A stretch of DNA of 64,000 nt from Xenorhabdus stockiae (GCF_002632825.1 NZ_NJAJ01000025.1:1-64000); one strand, 5' to 3'. Positions 48,691-57,594 are shown, numbered from the stretch's first letter. Made by a program: numbers and translations. The notes: generated by a model from the sequence alone, not told the origin.

Positions 48691-50025
48691 TCAGGCATCG
48701 ACAAATACCATTTTCAGCACAAACAGCAACGTGACAACAATAACGCACGGGCCTATCTCCCGCCATTTTCCTGTTCCCAGTTTCATCACGCAATAAGCCA
48801 TAAAGCCCAGTGCAATACCTTCAGTAATTGAGAAGCTGAATGGCATCATAACAGCGGTGATAAATGCCGGAACGGATTCCGTCAGATCATCCCATTTTAC
48901 CCGTGTCAGGCTGGATGTCATCAAAACGCCGACATAAACCAGCGCACCCGCCGTAGCATAAGCCGGAACCATACTGGCCAGTGGAGAAATAAACATCACC
49001 AGCAGGAATAAAATACCAACGACGACAGCAGTTAACCCAGTACGGCCACCCACAGAGACGCCAGAAGAACTTTCTACAAAAGCGGTTACCGAAGAAGTGC
49101 CGATGTAAGAACCTGCCACTGAGCTGATGCTATCAACATACAGAGCCTGCTTCATCTGCGGGAATTTACCGTTACTGTCAGCAAGGCCGGCTTTATCGGT
49201 CACACCAATCAGCGTACCGGATGAATCAAATAGGTTCACTAGCATAAAAGAAAAAATAATCCCGACTAATGCGATATCCAGCGCGCCTTTCACATCAACA
49301 TGCCCGACAACACTCATAACACTGGGTGGCAAATCAAAAATTCCCTGATATTCCACATACCCCAGCATAAACCCGATCCCCGTCGTTATTACGATGGACA
49401 GCAATACTGCGGCATGGAAATTACGTGCTGCTAAAATAGCAATGATAAAAAAGCCCAGCGCTCCCAACAGGACGTTATGAGTAGTAAAGTTACCAATAGA
49501 AACGATCGTATCTGGATTCGGTACAATAATGCCGGCATTTTTCAGCCCCATCATAGCAATAAAAAGCCCGATACCGCTGGTAATACCGACTCTCAGCCCC
49601 ACGGGAATATTCGCTATCATCCAGTAACGGATGCGGAAAATCGTCAGGATCAGCAGCCCTACAGCACCCCAGAAAATTGCGCCCATCGCAACCTGCCACG
49701 AAACACCCATAGCACCAACAACAACGAAGGCAAAAAATGCATTCAGACCCATAGCAGGCGCAACCGCAACAGGTAAATTAGCCACTATCCCCATCATAAT
49801 GCTGCCAAGTGCAGCAATTAAGCAGGTTGTGACAAATACAGCTTTAATATCCATTCCGGCAACAGACAGAATTTGTGGGTTCACAAAGACGATATAAACC
49901 ATCGTCAGAAAGGTTGTCAGCCCCGCAATCATCTCAGTGCGAACTGTTGTACCATGCTCTTCCAGTTTAAACACGCGCTGAAGTAAACCCTGACTATTTG
50001 CAGAGCCTGAATTGAGTGTACTCAT
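48691..50025 (-). CDS. adeP: Adenine permease AdeP (PurP)
   Basis: High-affinity adenine:H+ symporter of the AzgA-like NCS2 subfamily, 444 residues (E. coli 445). Family blocks: LEEHGTTVRTEMIAGLTTFLTMVYIVFVNPQIL (residues about 18-50), the GLNAFFAF segment with the substrate-site Asn, SFMLVNLFDSSGTLIGVTDKAGL and SVTAFVESSSGVSVGGRTGLT. ATG 50025 aligns with the E. coli start; a longer in-frame form from 50079 is unsupported. A PurR-like box lies about 80 bases upstream. Confidence 0.92.
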   Translation of the reverse strand: MSTLNSGSANSQGLLQRVFKLEEHGTTVRTEMIAGLTTFLTMVYIVFVNPQILSVAGMDIKAVFVTTCLIAALGSIMMGIVANLPVAVAPAMGLNAFFAFVVVGAMGVSWQVAMGAIFWGAVGLLILTIFRIRYWMIANIPVGLRVGITSGIGLFIAMMGLKNAGIIVPNPDTIVSIGNFTTHNVLLGALGFFIIAILAARNFHAAVLLSIVITTGIGFMLGYVEYQGIFDLPPSVMSVVGHVDVKGALDIALVGIIFSFMLVNLFDSSGTLIGVTDKAGLADSNGKFPQMKQALYVDSISSVAGSYIGTSSVTAFVESSSGVSVGGRTGLTAVVVGILFLLVMFISPLASMVPAYATAGALVYVGVLMTSSLTRVKWDDLTESVPAFITAVMMPFSFSITEGIALGFMAYCVMKLGTGKWREIGPCVIVVTLLFVLKMVFVDA

Positions 50026-50107
50026 TAATGTTTTATTCCTAAACAGATGAAGTTTTCGATTCATCCTACAGGAAATCAAAATAAATCGTTATCCTAAAAG
50101 ATCAAAA

Positions 50108-50123
50108 AAGAAAACGATTGCCA
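50108..50123 (-). promoter_or_regulatory. PurR-like box upstream of adeP
   Basis: AAGAAAACGATTGCCA (plus-strand reading) matches 10 of the 12 defined positions of the PurR consensus, 83 bases upstream of the adeP ATG. adeP is a purine transporter and belongs to the PurR regulon in E. coli as I recall, which supports the match. Confidence 0.55.
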
Positions 50124-50188
50124 TGAGTACAATCAATAAGTTATATCACAAAGTGATTATTAACGAACTACACTAATGGGCGCTGTTT

Positions 50189-50740
50189 TTATTCACTATT
50201 TTCAGAAGGTGCCATCTCCAGAATATCGCTGAAAATATCCGCCCATTCATCCTTACCAATATCCATCAAGCCAAAGAAACGTAAAATAAATACACCTTCT
50301 GTCGCCAAAAAAGCTAAACGGGCCAGACGACCTTCTGCTGTTGTTGTATCCAAATTAGCGATGCGCTCACGATACCAGTCACGGGTTGATTCCAGATGTT
50401 CCGGTGTTTGCAATAACGATGCCATCAGCCCCGCTGCTTTCGCCGATGACACTTCATCGGAACATTGACTTGCTTCAATGTGCGCACGTATTGCAGTCAG
50501 TGGATCAGGAGCTTCTCCGGCTATTTTGTAGAATTGTTCCTCGTAGCCAAGCCCCCAACGTTCAAACATCGCCTCAATAAGCGCATCTTTCGTATTAAAA
50601 CTGTATTGAACCCCACCCTTAGTGATCCCGACGGCCTTTGCTACCGCATCAATGGTAAGAGCCGATGCCCCATGTGTGGTGACAATTTGTTCTGCTGCAT
50701 CCAACAGAATGTTTCGGTCAATTGTTTTACGTCGTCCCAT
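50189..50740 (-). CDS. TetR family transcriptional regulator
   Basis: A 183-residue repressor with an N-terminal TetR HTH (about residues 10-55: ILLDAAEQIVTTHGASALTI then VAKAVGITKGGVQYSFNTKD) and a helical ligand domain. It is transcribed divergently from the DHA2-family exporter, with 93 bases between the genes, which is the classical TetR/efflux layout. It probably represses the exporter and itself, and is released by the exporter's substrates. A comparable pair in Klebsiella/Salmonella is SmvR/SmvA. ATG 50740 has AGAGAG upstream. Confidence 0.9.
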   Translation of the reverse strand: MGRRKTIDRNILLDAAEQIVTTHGASALTIDAVAKAVGITKGGVQYSFNTKDALIEAMFERWGLGYEEQFYKIAGEAPDPLTAIRAHIEASQCSDEVSSAKAAGLMASLLQTPEHLESTRDWYRERIANLDTTTAEGRLARLAFLATEGVFILRFFGLMDIGKDEWADIFSDILEMAPSENSE

Positions 50741-50759
50741 TATTACTCTCTTTTAATTC

Positions 50760-50779
50760 AATACGTATGTATTTATAAT
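50760..50779. promoter_or_regulatory. Inverted-repeat operator and -10 between the TetR gene and exporter
   Basis: AATAC-GTAT-GTATT (50760-50773) is a perfect inverted repeat, overlapping by its right edge a TATAAT box at 50774-50779 that faces the exporter gene. The position between -35 and -10 is where a TetR repressor would block transcription. Confidence 0.6.
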
Positions 50780-50833
50780 GTGCGCAATTTGTACCGTCAA
50801 GGGTTGGCGATACAGGCTCCCTAAACCACACTG

Positions 50834-52339
50834 ATGAGTTCTTTCATGAAATCAAATACTCGCTGGCTTGTGCTGGCTGTTATTTCCAGTGCACTTTTGC
50901 TGATTGTCATCGACATGACAGTCCTCTATACAGCTTTACCACGTTTAACATACGATTTACGAGCATCTTCCACTGAGAAGTTATGGATCATGAATGCTTA
51001 TTCATTAACCATTGCAGGCCTGCTTCCCGGAGCGGGTGCTCTAAGTGATCGCTTTGGTGCCAAAAAATTATTTACTACCGGATTAGCTGTATTCGGTATT
51101 GCTTCAATGATGGCAGCATTTTCTCCAAATACGAGTATGTTGATCTGTGCACGAGTGATACTTGCCATCGGTGCCGCAATGATGATGCCGGCCACACTCG
51201 CAATAATCCGTCAGGTTTTCGAAGAACCCGGAGAACGCGCTCTTGCCATCGGTATCTGGTCCGCTGTTGCTGCGGGGGGCGCGGCACTCGGTCCCGTCAT
51301 AGGTGGAATACTGCTGGAATATTTCTGGTGGGGTTCCGTTTTCCTGATCAACGTCCCAATCGTCATTATTGCGTTGATATTCGCTCTATTCACTATTACG
51401 AAAAGCCAGAGTAACCCACAACGCACATTCGATCTGCTGGCCTCCGTCCAAATTATGATCGGGCTGATTGGCATTACTTTTGCTCTCAAAGAAATCAGCA
51501 AACAAGCCCCATCAATGGGAACTGCCATTATAGCCAGTGCAATCGGGATGATATTCACGATGATGTTCGTTTATCGGCAACGTCGTTCACCTGCACCGAT
51601 CATAGACTTTACTTCATTAAAATCCTATGGTTTTGCTACCGGTGTCGCGACCGCTTTTGTTAGCACCGCAGCCCTGATGGGAGTTGAATTAATAGTCAGT
51701 CAGCGGCTGCAACTTATTGCTGGTTTATCGCCTTTACAGGCAGGATTATTTATTTTACCTATCCCATTAGCTTCTTTCGTTGCCGGGCCATTAGTGGGTC
51801 TTGTTATACCCAAATTGGGTTCAGGAAGAATTATGTGGCTTTCACTTTTTCTGGCAGGATTAGGTATTTTTGGCTATCTCATTGGCTTCCGGTCCGGAAT
51901 GTTGGTACAAATCACGACATTCTCCATGATTGGATTTGGTGTCGGTGCTGCGATGACAGCAGCTTCTACCTCCATCATGTTCAGCGCCCCCGAGCATAGC
52001 GCAGGTACAGCAGCCTCAATTGAAGAAATTGCCTATGAACTTGGAGGTCTGATTGGGGTTGCTGTACTCGGTAGCCTGTTGGTAGCAATTTATACAGCAG
52101 CATTTACCCTACCAGCTGATATCCCTGTATCAGAATCAGTCAGTAATGCATTACAGAATAGTATTGATGAAGCGATTATCGTCGCAGAAGGGCTAAAGGG
52201 CGATATGGCTTTATCATTGCTTCAGGCAGCAAAACTGGCCTTTGATAGCGCATTTCTGTCCGTTTTAACCATATCAGGCGCATTGCTATTGTTAAGCGCT
52301 ACCATAATTGCGTTGTTTACCCCGAAAAAGCACAGCTAA
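50834..52339 (+). CDS. DHA2-family MFS drug exporter (SmvA-like)
   Basis: Proton-driven multidrug exporter of the 14-helix DHA2 family, 501 residues. The MFS motif A appears as GALSDRFGAKKLF (about 58-70), and motif C-like AAGGAALGPVIGGILLEYFWWGSVFLINVPI matches SmvA/QacA-type exporters. AsT-x-I-x-M region TAASTSIMFSAPEHSAGTAASIEEIAYELG resembles SmvA, which exports quaternary ammonium compounds and methyl viologen. Substrates here are inferred. A start at ATG 50846 (four codons later) is equally possible since neither has a strong ribosome binding site. Controlled by the divergent TetR protein. Confidence 0.87.
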   Translation: MSSFMKSNTRWLVLAVISSALLLIVIDMTVLYTALPRLTYDLRASSTEKLWIMNAYSLTIAGLLPGAGALSDRFGAKKLFTTGLAVFGIASMMAAFSPNTSMLICARVILAIGAAMMMPATLAIIRQVFEEPGERALAIGIWSAVAAGGAALGPVIGGILLEYFWWGSVFLINVPIVIIALIFALFTITKSQSNPQRTFDLLASVQIMIGLIGITFALKEISKQAPSMGTAIIASAIGMIFTMMFVYRQRRSPAPIIDFTSLKSYGFATGVATAFVSTAALMGVELIVSQRLQLIAGLSPLQAGLFILPIPLASFVAGPLVGLVIPKLGSGRIMWLSLFLAGLGIFGYLIGFRSGMLVQITTFSMIGFGVGAAMTAASTSIMFSAPEHSAGTAASIEEIAYELGGLIGVAVLGSLLVAIYTAAFTLPADIPVSESVSNALQNSIDEAIIVAEGLKGDMALSLLQAAKLAFDSAFLSVLTISGALLLLSATIIALFTPKKHS

Positions 52340-52348
52340 TTTATCTTA

Positions 52349-52387
52349 AAAAGTGGCGTAAGCAATCATTACTGAGGACGCCACTTT
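52349..52387 (+). terminator. Stem-loop after the exporter gene
   Basis: AAAAGTGGCGT and ACGCCACTTT form a long-armed hairpin with an 18-base loop about ten bases past the exporter stop codon. No U-run beyond the stem, so it is a moderate terminator candidate. Confidence 0.6.
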
Positions 52388-52710
52388 CAAATTATTTCGA
52401 ATAATCATATAGAACCGTCACATCAAAAAAATTCATTAAGTTAATTCAAATATAAATCATGGTTATTGAAACAAATGAAACTTGACCATATCGAAAATTT
52501 GTGAGCATTATGCAGATATTGGCTTCAATGCCTATTTAGGTTGCCACACGCTAACGATAAAACATATTAAGATAAAAGATAACTCCGGCCACTTTTTTAT
52601 AGCGGTTATTAGTCTCCTTTTTACATACTATGAAGTCACTAAATATATTAATTTTATTTAAAAATAATTATTTTTAATTGTACATAGTTAAAATTTACAT
52701 ATTGAATGAG
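52388..52710. other. Very AT-rich gap at the left edge of the accessory islet
   Basis: About 320 bases of mostly A/T sequence between the exporter and the acyltransferase. No gene, repeat or operator recognised. Base composition changes visibly here and stays AT-rich to about 56,000. Confidence 0.5.
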
Positions 52711-53832
52711 ATGGGTATGATGAAGCGATTTGAATCTTTAGATGCGGTCAGAGGAATCGGTGCTTTAATTGTTGTGACTGGTCATTTACATATTATTGGT
52801 GCATTTACCGAACTTCATTTTTTTCGTACCTGTTATATTATTGTGGAGCTTTTCTTTGTACTTAGTGGATTTGTACTGACACATACCTATGCATATAGAG
52901 ATGTAAAATTTACTCCATATATATCTTCCCGTTTTTTCAGAATATTCCCTCTTCACATATTAATGTTATTGATATTTATATTTCTGGAATTTTGTCGATT
53001 ATTGATTCAAAAAAACGCTGGCATTCATTTTGATACAACACCATTTACCGGCAGAACTGCGCCCTCGGAGATTTTACCCAATCTCTTTTTAATTCAATCA
53101 TGGACTCCCACAACACATTATCTCAATCTGACTTTTAATTACCCTACGTGGAGTCTTAGTGTCGAATTCTATACATATATTATACTGTATTTAACCATTA
53201 TTACTTTTAGAAAAATGAATATCGCTCCTCTAATATGGCTATTAATATCTGTAGCCACTTTATGGCTGCTTGTCAGTGGCAACCCTATATTACAACAAGC
53301 TGTTACACGAGGAGTATCAAGTTTTTTTGCTGGAGCATTTACCTATAGTATTTTCAGGATTTTCTCTGATATAAAAATAAGCACTATTACGGCAACTATT
53401 TTAGAAATTCTCTGTGTGGTGTTTCTCATTTATTTTGTCAATTCCCAATATGAAGCCAAGCAAATAATCTGCACTGTTATTTATTGCCTTACTATTTTCA
53501 CCCTGGCATATCAAAGAGGTATTATTTCCTCTTTTTTCCTTAATAAATACATGCAGCATTTAGGTAAAATATCTTACTCTCTTTATATGGTTCATGTGGC
53601 AGTAATATTAATTATTACAACAATAATGTTTATTATTCAGAAAAAAACGGGCATAGAGTTAACTCAGCTCATCGCAGGAAGGAGAAACTTGACTACCGGT
53701 AATATTTTTCTCAATAATTTACTGGCATTAAGCATCTATTTTATCGTCATTGTCACCGCAACCATAACATATAACAATATTGAGGCGAGATTTATGAAAT
53801 ATAGGATTAAACCTTCATCTAATAGCCAATAA
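52711..53832 (+). CDS. Acyltransferase-3 family membrane protein (OafA/YrhL-like)
   Basis: A 373-residue integral membrane O-acyltransferase. The N-terminal signature is FESLDAVRGIGALIVVTGHL (residues 7-26) with the catalytic-region His25, followed by about ten hydrophobic helices; a second family block is FNYPTWSLSVEFYTYIILY. These proteins transfer acetyl or other acyl groups to surface sugars such as O-antigen or exopolysaccharide; the acceptor here is unknown. It has a strong AT bias. Several ATG codons lie close together (52711, 52717, 52720) after AATGAG, so the exact start is uncertain. It stands alone and is not in an obvious polysaccharide operon. Confidence 0.87.
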   Translation: MGMMKRFESLDAVRGIGALIVVTGHLHIIGAFTELHFFRTCYIIVELFFVLSGFVLTHTYAYRDVKFTPYISSRFFRIFPLHILMLLIFIFLEFCRLLIQKNAGIHFDTTPFTGRTAPSEILPNLFLIQSWTPTTHYLNLTFNYPTWSLSVEFYTYIILYLTIITFRKMNIAPLIWLLISVATLWLLVSGNPILQQAVTRGVSSFFAGAFTYSIFRIFSDIKISTITATILEILCVVFLIYFVNSQYEAKQIICTVIYCLTIFTLAYQRGIISSFFLNKYMQHLGKISYSLYMVHVAVILIITTIMFIIQKKTGIELTQLIAGRRNLTTGNIFLNNLLALSIYFIVIVTATITYNNIEARFMKYRIKPSSNSQ

Positions 53833-54031
53833 CACTGGTATATATTGCTACCCATTCTGAAAAAAATACTCATCCCCCAATGTAGGTAAAAATAGCAAAA
53901 CATTTAATATAAATGAGACATAATTCTGATAATTAAAAAAAATTATTTTTTTACACATGAATAAATGTTAAGTTTTAATACTCAATCAAAAAAGAGTAGA
54001 AAGTTCTCATTTTAAATATAAGGATGTAATT

Positions 54032-54418
54032 GTGATAGATTTTGCTAGCTTTTCTACAGAAGAAGCCATCAAAGATGATGCAGTGGGTATTTCTGTCAGG
54101 CACATGATAAAAAAAGAAGGCTTAAATGCTTATGCCACGTCTATTAATGCAGGTAAAAAAGTTGGGTGCCATAACCACAGCAACGGAGATGAATGGTATA
54201 TAATACTTTCTGGTGAAGGCGAAATCTGGACAGGTGAAGTAGTAAATAATGATATTCATGATGTCCAAAAAAGGCAGTTCTCCCAAGGATCTATTTTCTG
54301 TATTTATCCGAATACAGCACATCAACTTGTCGCTCATGAAAAGGTGGAATTAATATTTTTATGCCCAGAATCCCACCTATCCCATGATAGAGTATGCTTT
54401 TCAGACATATGTGAATAA
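54032..54418 (+). CDS. Cupin-domain protein
   Basis: A 128-residue small single-domain cupin. The conserved first cupin motif is visible as GCHNHSNGDEWYIILSGEGEIW (about 49-69), giving two His and one Glu as likely metal ligands. The second motif appears near NTAHQLVAHE, with a third His. It starts at GTG 54032 after GGATG. AT-rich, in the same orientation as the acyltransferase gene 200 bases upstream, and convergent with the LuxR-type gene, whose stop is at the next base. Small cupins may be sugar isomerases, sensors or oxygenases; I cannot choose. Confidence 0.75.
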   Translation: MIDFASFSTEEAIKDDAVGISVRHMIKKEGLNAYATSINAGKKVGCHNHSNGDEWYIILSGEGEIWTGEVVNNDIHDVQKRQFSQGSIFCIYPNTAHQLVAHEKVELIFLCPESHLSHDRVCFSDICE

Positions 54419-54670
54419 TTATTTTTCAAAAGTAATAGACTGTGATTCCCTGAAAAAACTTTCAGGGATATAGTTAGCAATGTTATTTTCATAACAATAT
54501 GCCACTAAATCTTTTTTACATTTTACCCCTGTTTTTCTATATACATTTTGAATATGATTCGCGAGTGTTCTGGCTGAGAGTCGTAGCTTTTCAGTTATAT
54601 CATTAGTGGAAAAACCTTGCAAAATATAAAAGAATTTACTTTTCAAATATATCATTAGCCAATATCCCAT
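54419..54670 (-). CDS. HTH-only LuxR-type protein, probably a truncated regulator
   Basis: An 83-residue product that consists of little more than a LuxR/GerE DNA-binding domain. FYILQGFSTNDITEKLRLSARTLANHIQNVYRKTGV matches helices 1-4, with the usual recognition helix SARTLANHI. The N-terminal ligand-binding or PAS4 domain of LuxR solos is absent. The frame can be read back only to a stop at 54757-54759 near the end of the neighbouring gene, with no better start. The ATG lies in one arm of a 10-base inverted repeat. Either a small stand-alone DNA-binding protein like other GerE-only regulators or a remnant after rearrangement. Confidence 0.6.
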   Translation of the reverse strand: MGYWLMIYLKSKFFYILQGFSTNDITEKLRLSARTLANHIQNVYRKTGVKCKKDLVAYCYENNIANYIPESFFRESQSITFEK

Positions 54671-54725
54671 CTTGCAACAGCTAAGTAATGCTCCACTCGA
54701 TCCTAGAGTATCACCGTTGCAAGAT
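54669..54725. repeat. 10-bp inverted repeat with 37-bp spacer
   Basis: ATCTTGCAAC (54669-54678) and GTTGCAAGAT (54716-54725) are perfect inverted arms. They flank the N-terminal start of the LuxR-type gene. They may form a hairpin, an operator or the ends of a lost element. Confidence 0.6.
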
Positions 54726-54740
54726 TGTTTACCAGAAATA

Positions 54741-55940
54741 CTATAATTTCATAATCATCCGATGCCATGCCAAAAAATAATGTAGTTCTCTGAGATAATA
54801 GTTATAGTTTCGAGTATTTAACATAAAAAATGCCAGTAAAAAATCTATTGCTATAATATATAAAGAAATATTTCTATATTCTATTATTCCCGCAATAAAC
54901 TTCAACCCCAATAATAGTAAAAATAATACAAAAAAGAGATAATGTGCAGAAATCAGCATCTTAAAACCAAAAACAACGCCTTTGTGCGTTAGTAAAACAG
55001 AGAAAGAAGAAAATATTAACACTAATGCGATAATAAAAAACAAAATAGGAAGATCATTTTTGTTATCAAGACTAGATAGCAATATAAATGCTGTCATTAC
55101 ATAAGCCTTAACCAATAAAACCATAGATAACACTGTTTTTATCAATACTTTTTTATTTATACTGAACAATAATAACCCATTATATTTACTTAACTTGTTA
55201 TCATTCAGCAAATTCTTGTCATTATTTTTTACCCTCTGATTTAGCACATTAATTTCTTGAAAGGTTTTTCTTATATTTTCATTTAACATGCAATATTGCC
55301 AAATTATTTTTAACACACTCCTTTTTTTATTATTAACATCAGATTCAATTTCTTTTTTTTCTATTGATTTATTTATCTTATTTTGCAAGAGATCATTATT
55401 TATCTTATACCATAAGTTTTCCTTCATACTATGAGAAAAATGGTGGCTATTAATAATAACTCGATTAGTGAAAAAGTTAAAAACCACTATTATTAACAAA
55501 TGCCACTCGTGATGCATATAATAGACAAAATAATCAAGCATGAATATAAATATTGCAAAAACAATACCTAATGTATTCAGCACATTCAATGTCTTTAAAG
55601 CTAAGAGATGGCCTTTATATGCGTATAGGGTTAAAGCCGAAGTAGAGGAAATAATAAATATATTAGCAGAACGTTGGAAACCAGCAACATCTGAATCAAA
55701 ATAGAACCCATAAAACACAATAACTAATATTATATAGGAAAAAACTATCAATACTGGAAATAATGCCTGAAGTAAACTTTCTCCTGAATAAGATGCAATA
55801 GATACTTCTTTTTTTAGATTAATAAGTTCCGGCTCATCCAATAATGATGGGGCACCATGCTTAACCTTTTCATCTATTTCCCCATGCAACTCTAAAAGTT
55901 TTTTAAATTGACTGTTAACTAATATACTTTTTATACTCAT
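54741..55940 (-). CDS. Unknown large membrane protein, AT-rich
   Basis: I do not recognise this 399-residue protein. Hydrophobic helices occur at about 60-80, 94-108, 118-138, 145-160, and again in the C-terminal third (four to five helices, for example LPILFFIIALVLIFSSFSVLL and IIAIDFLLAFFML). Between them lies a soluble, charged stretch of about 110 residues rich in Lys, Asn and Glu (residues about 165-275). The N-terminal 55 residues are polar and probably cytosolic. It is strongly AT-rich like its neighbours in the islet and downstream is the LuxR-type gene, 70 bases away. It might be a toxin-secretion, lipid or transport protein; no evidence favours any of these. Confidence 0.7.
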   Translation of the reverse strand: MSIKSILVNSQFKKLLELHGEIDEKVKHGAPSLLDEPELINLKKEVSIASYSGESLLQALFPVLIVFSYIILVIVFYGFYFDSDVAGFQRSANIFIISSTSALTLYAYKGHLLALKTLNVLNTLGIVFAIFIFMLDYFVYYMHHEWHLLIIVVFNFFTNRVIINSHHFSHSMKENLWYKINNDLLQNKINKSIEKKEIESDVNNKKRSVLKIIWQYCMLNENIRKTFQEINVLNQRVKNNDKNLLNDNKLSKYNGLLLFSINKKVLIKTVLSMVLLVKAYVMTAFILLSSLDNKNDLPILFFIIALVLIFSSFSVLLTHKGVVFGFKMLISAHYLFFVLFLLLLGLKFIAGIIEYRNISLYIIAIDFLLAFFMLNTRNYNYYLRELHYFLAWHRMIMKL

Positions 55941-56066
55941 ACTATATTCTCAAATTCAAATAACTTCCCTTTCAGGGTGTTTTTATCAAACTCAAAACAT
56001 AATAGAGATAATAACTCCCCACTTCAATCGCGGAGAGTTAACAGGTGAAACAAGCCAAATATCTGG

Positions 56067-56822
56067 CTAACATTTAATATTAGCGTTAGAAACCATCGTT
56101 AATTCCTTTTTAGACCAAAACGTGAAAAATCCCTTTCTTTCTCGCCTTACAGAGAAACGACGAGCCACATAGTTTGCTGTCAATTCCAGTGATAAACACA
56201 TCACGAAATACACTAATGCGACAAATAAAAAGACTTCCATCGGGTAAACCATACTGCGGTTATTAACCTGTGTTGCCAGAAATGACAGTTCTGCCACACC
56301 GACAATATAAGCCAATGAGGTATCTTTGATTAATGCAATCCACTGGTTGATAAACGAAGGCACCATCATGCGCAAAGCCTGTGGTAAAACGATATGCCAC
56401 AACACTTCCCAGCGATTAAAGCCCAAAGACAACCCTGCTCGCCATTGGCCTTCTCCGATTGCCAGAATACCTGCTTTAACACCGTGAGCCAGATAAGAAG
56501 AGGTGATCAGAGCCAGTGCGCAGACAACCGTTGTAATTTCGGGAATTTCCATTCCCAATACCACCGGCAACAGGAAGTAAGTCCAGAAAATCAGCATAAT
56601 AACCGGTATAGCACGGAAAAAACCCAACACCGCCGCCAGCAGGTTTACCCAGAAACCACGCAGCATCGCCAGTGCAACGCCTGCCACAATTCCTAAAACA
56701 ATGGAAATTGCTCCGGCCATCAGGCTGATTATCAGTGTTAATGCGGCACCTTCCAGTGGCCCGTCAGGAAATGTGCCCAACAGTAGGTAGCGCCAGTTTT
56801 CAGCGATAACAGTAAAATCCAT
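56067..56822 (-). CDS. Polar amino-acid ABC transporter permease, second subunit
   Basis: Inner-membrane permease of the His/Glu/Gln/Arg/opine family, 251 residues. Five or so helices are present, and the EAA loop reads GLSLGFNRWEVLWHIVLPQALRMMVP, which docks on the ATPase. The last 25 residues are a basic/serine tail with unusual sequence. The gene starts one base after the preceding permease stop, which indicates coupling. Together with the other permease it should form a heterodimeric channel. The ATPase expected next in this family is not found downstream. Confidence 0.9.
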   Translation of the reverse strand: MDFTVIAENWRYLLLGTFPDGPLEGAALTLIISLMAGAISIVLGIVAGVALAMLRGFWVNLLAAVLGFFRAIPVIMLIFWTYFLLPVVLGMEIPEITTVVCALALITSSYLAHGVKAGILAIGEGQWRAGLSLGFNRWEVLWHIVLPQALRMMVPSFINQWIALIKDTSLAYIVGVAELSFLATQVNNRSMVYPMEVFLFVALVYFVMCLSLELTANYVARRFSVRRERKGFFTFWSKKELTMVSNANIKC

Positions 56823-56823
56823 A

Positions 56824-57561
56824 TCAATGCCCCCTCGCCAGTATTCTCTGCTGACGCCACTGCCCCCAGCCTTCCATCACCGCAATAATCGCAATGTAAA
56901 GCACTGTCGCAACACCAAACGCTTCAAATGTTTTCAGGGATTGTGTTTCTACCTGACGGGAAGCATAGGAAAGTTCAGCCACACCAATCGCCATCGTTAA
57001 TGATGAGTTCTTAACGATAGTCATGTACTGTCCTAACAGGGGCGGCATAGCAATTTTCAGTGCTTGTGGCAGCACAACATAGCGCATCGCCTGCCAGCCA
57101 GTTAAGCCCAGAGCCTGAGCCGCATATTTTTGCCCACGCCCAATCCCCTGCATGCCTGCTCTCAGTTCTTCCGCGACAAAAGGCGCTGAATAGAGTGTCA
57201 AACCGATAAACCCGGCCAGAAACTCAAATGAAGGCCATTCCAGTGTTGAACCTGCCAGTGTGATTTCATGGGAAGTATTCAGCCAGATCATAGCGGCCTG
57301 GGGCAAAATCTGGCCTGAGGCGAAATACCAGAAAAAGAGTTGTACCAACAGTGGCGTATTACGGAATATCGAGGTATAGGCTGTAACCAGCCAACGCAAT
57401 GGCGTAATTTGGCTGTCCCGTGCAGCCGCAATGACAAAACCTAATAAAGTAGAAAAAACAATAGTACAGGCAGAGATCCACAACGTAATCAGGAACCCTT
57501 GCCAGAGCCATTGCAGATATTCAGAAGCCAATAAGTGCTCGCCGAGAAATTGCTCAAACAT
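56824..57561 (-). CDS. Polar amino-acid ABC transporter permease, first subunit
   Basis: A 245-residue permease of the same family. It has the conserved run FRNTPLLVQLFFWYF and the EAA loop AQALGLTGWQAMRYVVLPQALKIAMPP. It starts at ATG 57561, about 34 bases downstream of an ERIC copy, and about 210 bases downstream of the binding-protein gene. Gene order binding protein, permease, permease is that of GltI-GltJ-GltK. Confidence 0.9.
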   Translation of the reverse strand: MFEQFLGEHLLASEYLQWLWQGFLITLWISACTIVFSTLLGFVIAAARDSQITPLRWLVTAYTSIFRNTPLLVQLFFWYFASGQILPQAAMIWLNTSHEITLAGSTLEWPSFEFLAGFIGLTLYSAPFVAEELRAGMQGIGRGQKYAAQALGLTGWQAMRYVVLPQALKIAMPPLLGQYMTIVKNSSLTMAIGVAELSYASRQVETQSLKTFEAFGVATVLYIAIIAVMEGWGQWRQQRILARGH

Positions 57562-57594
57562 AACGCGTTCACCATATTAATAATATTCACCCCA

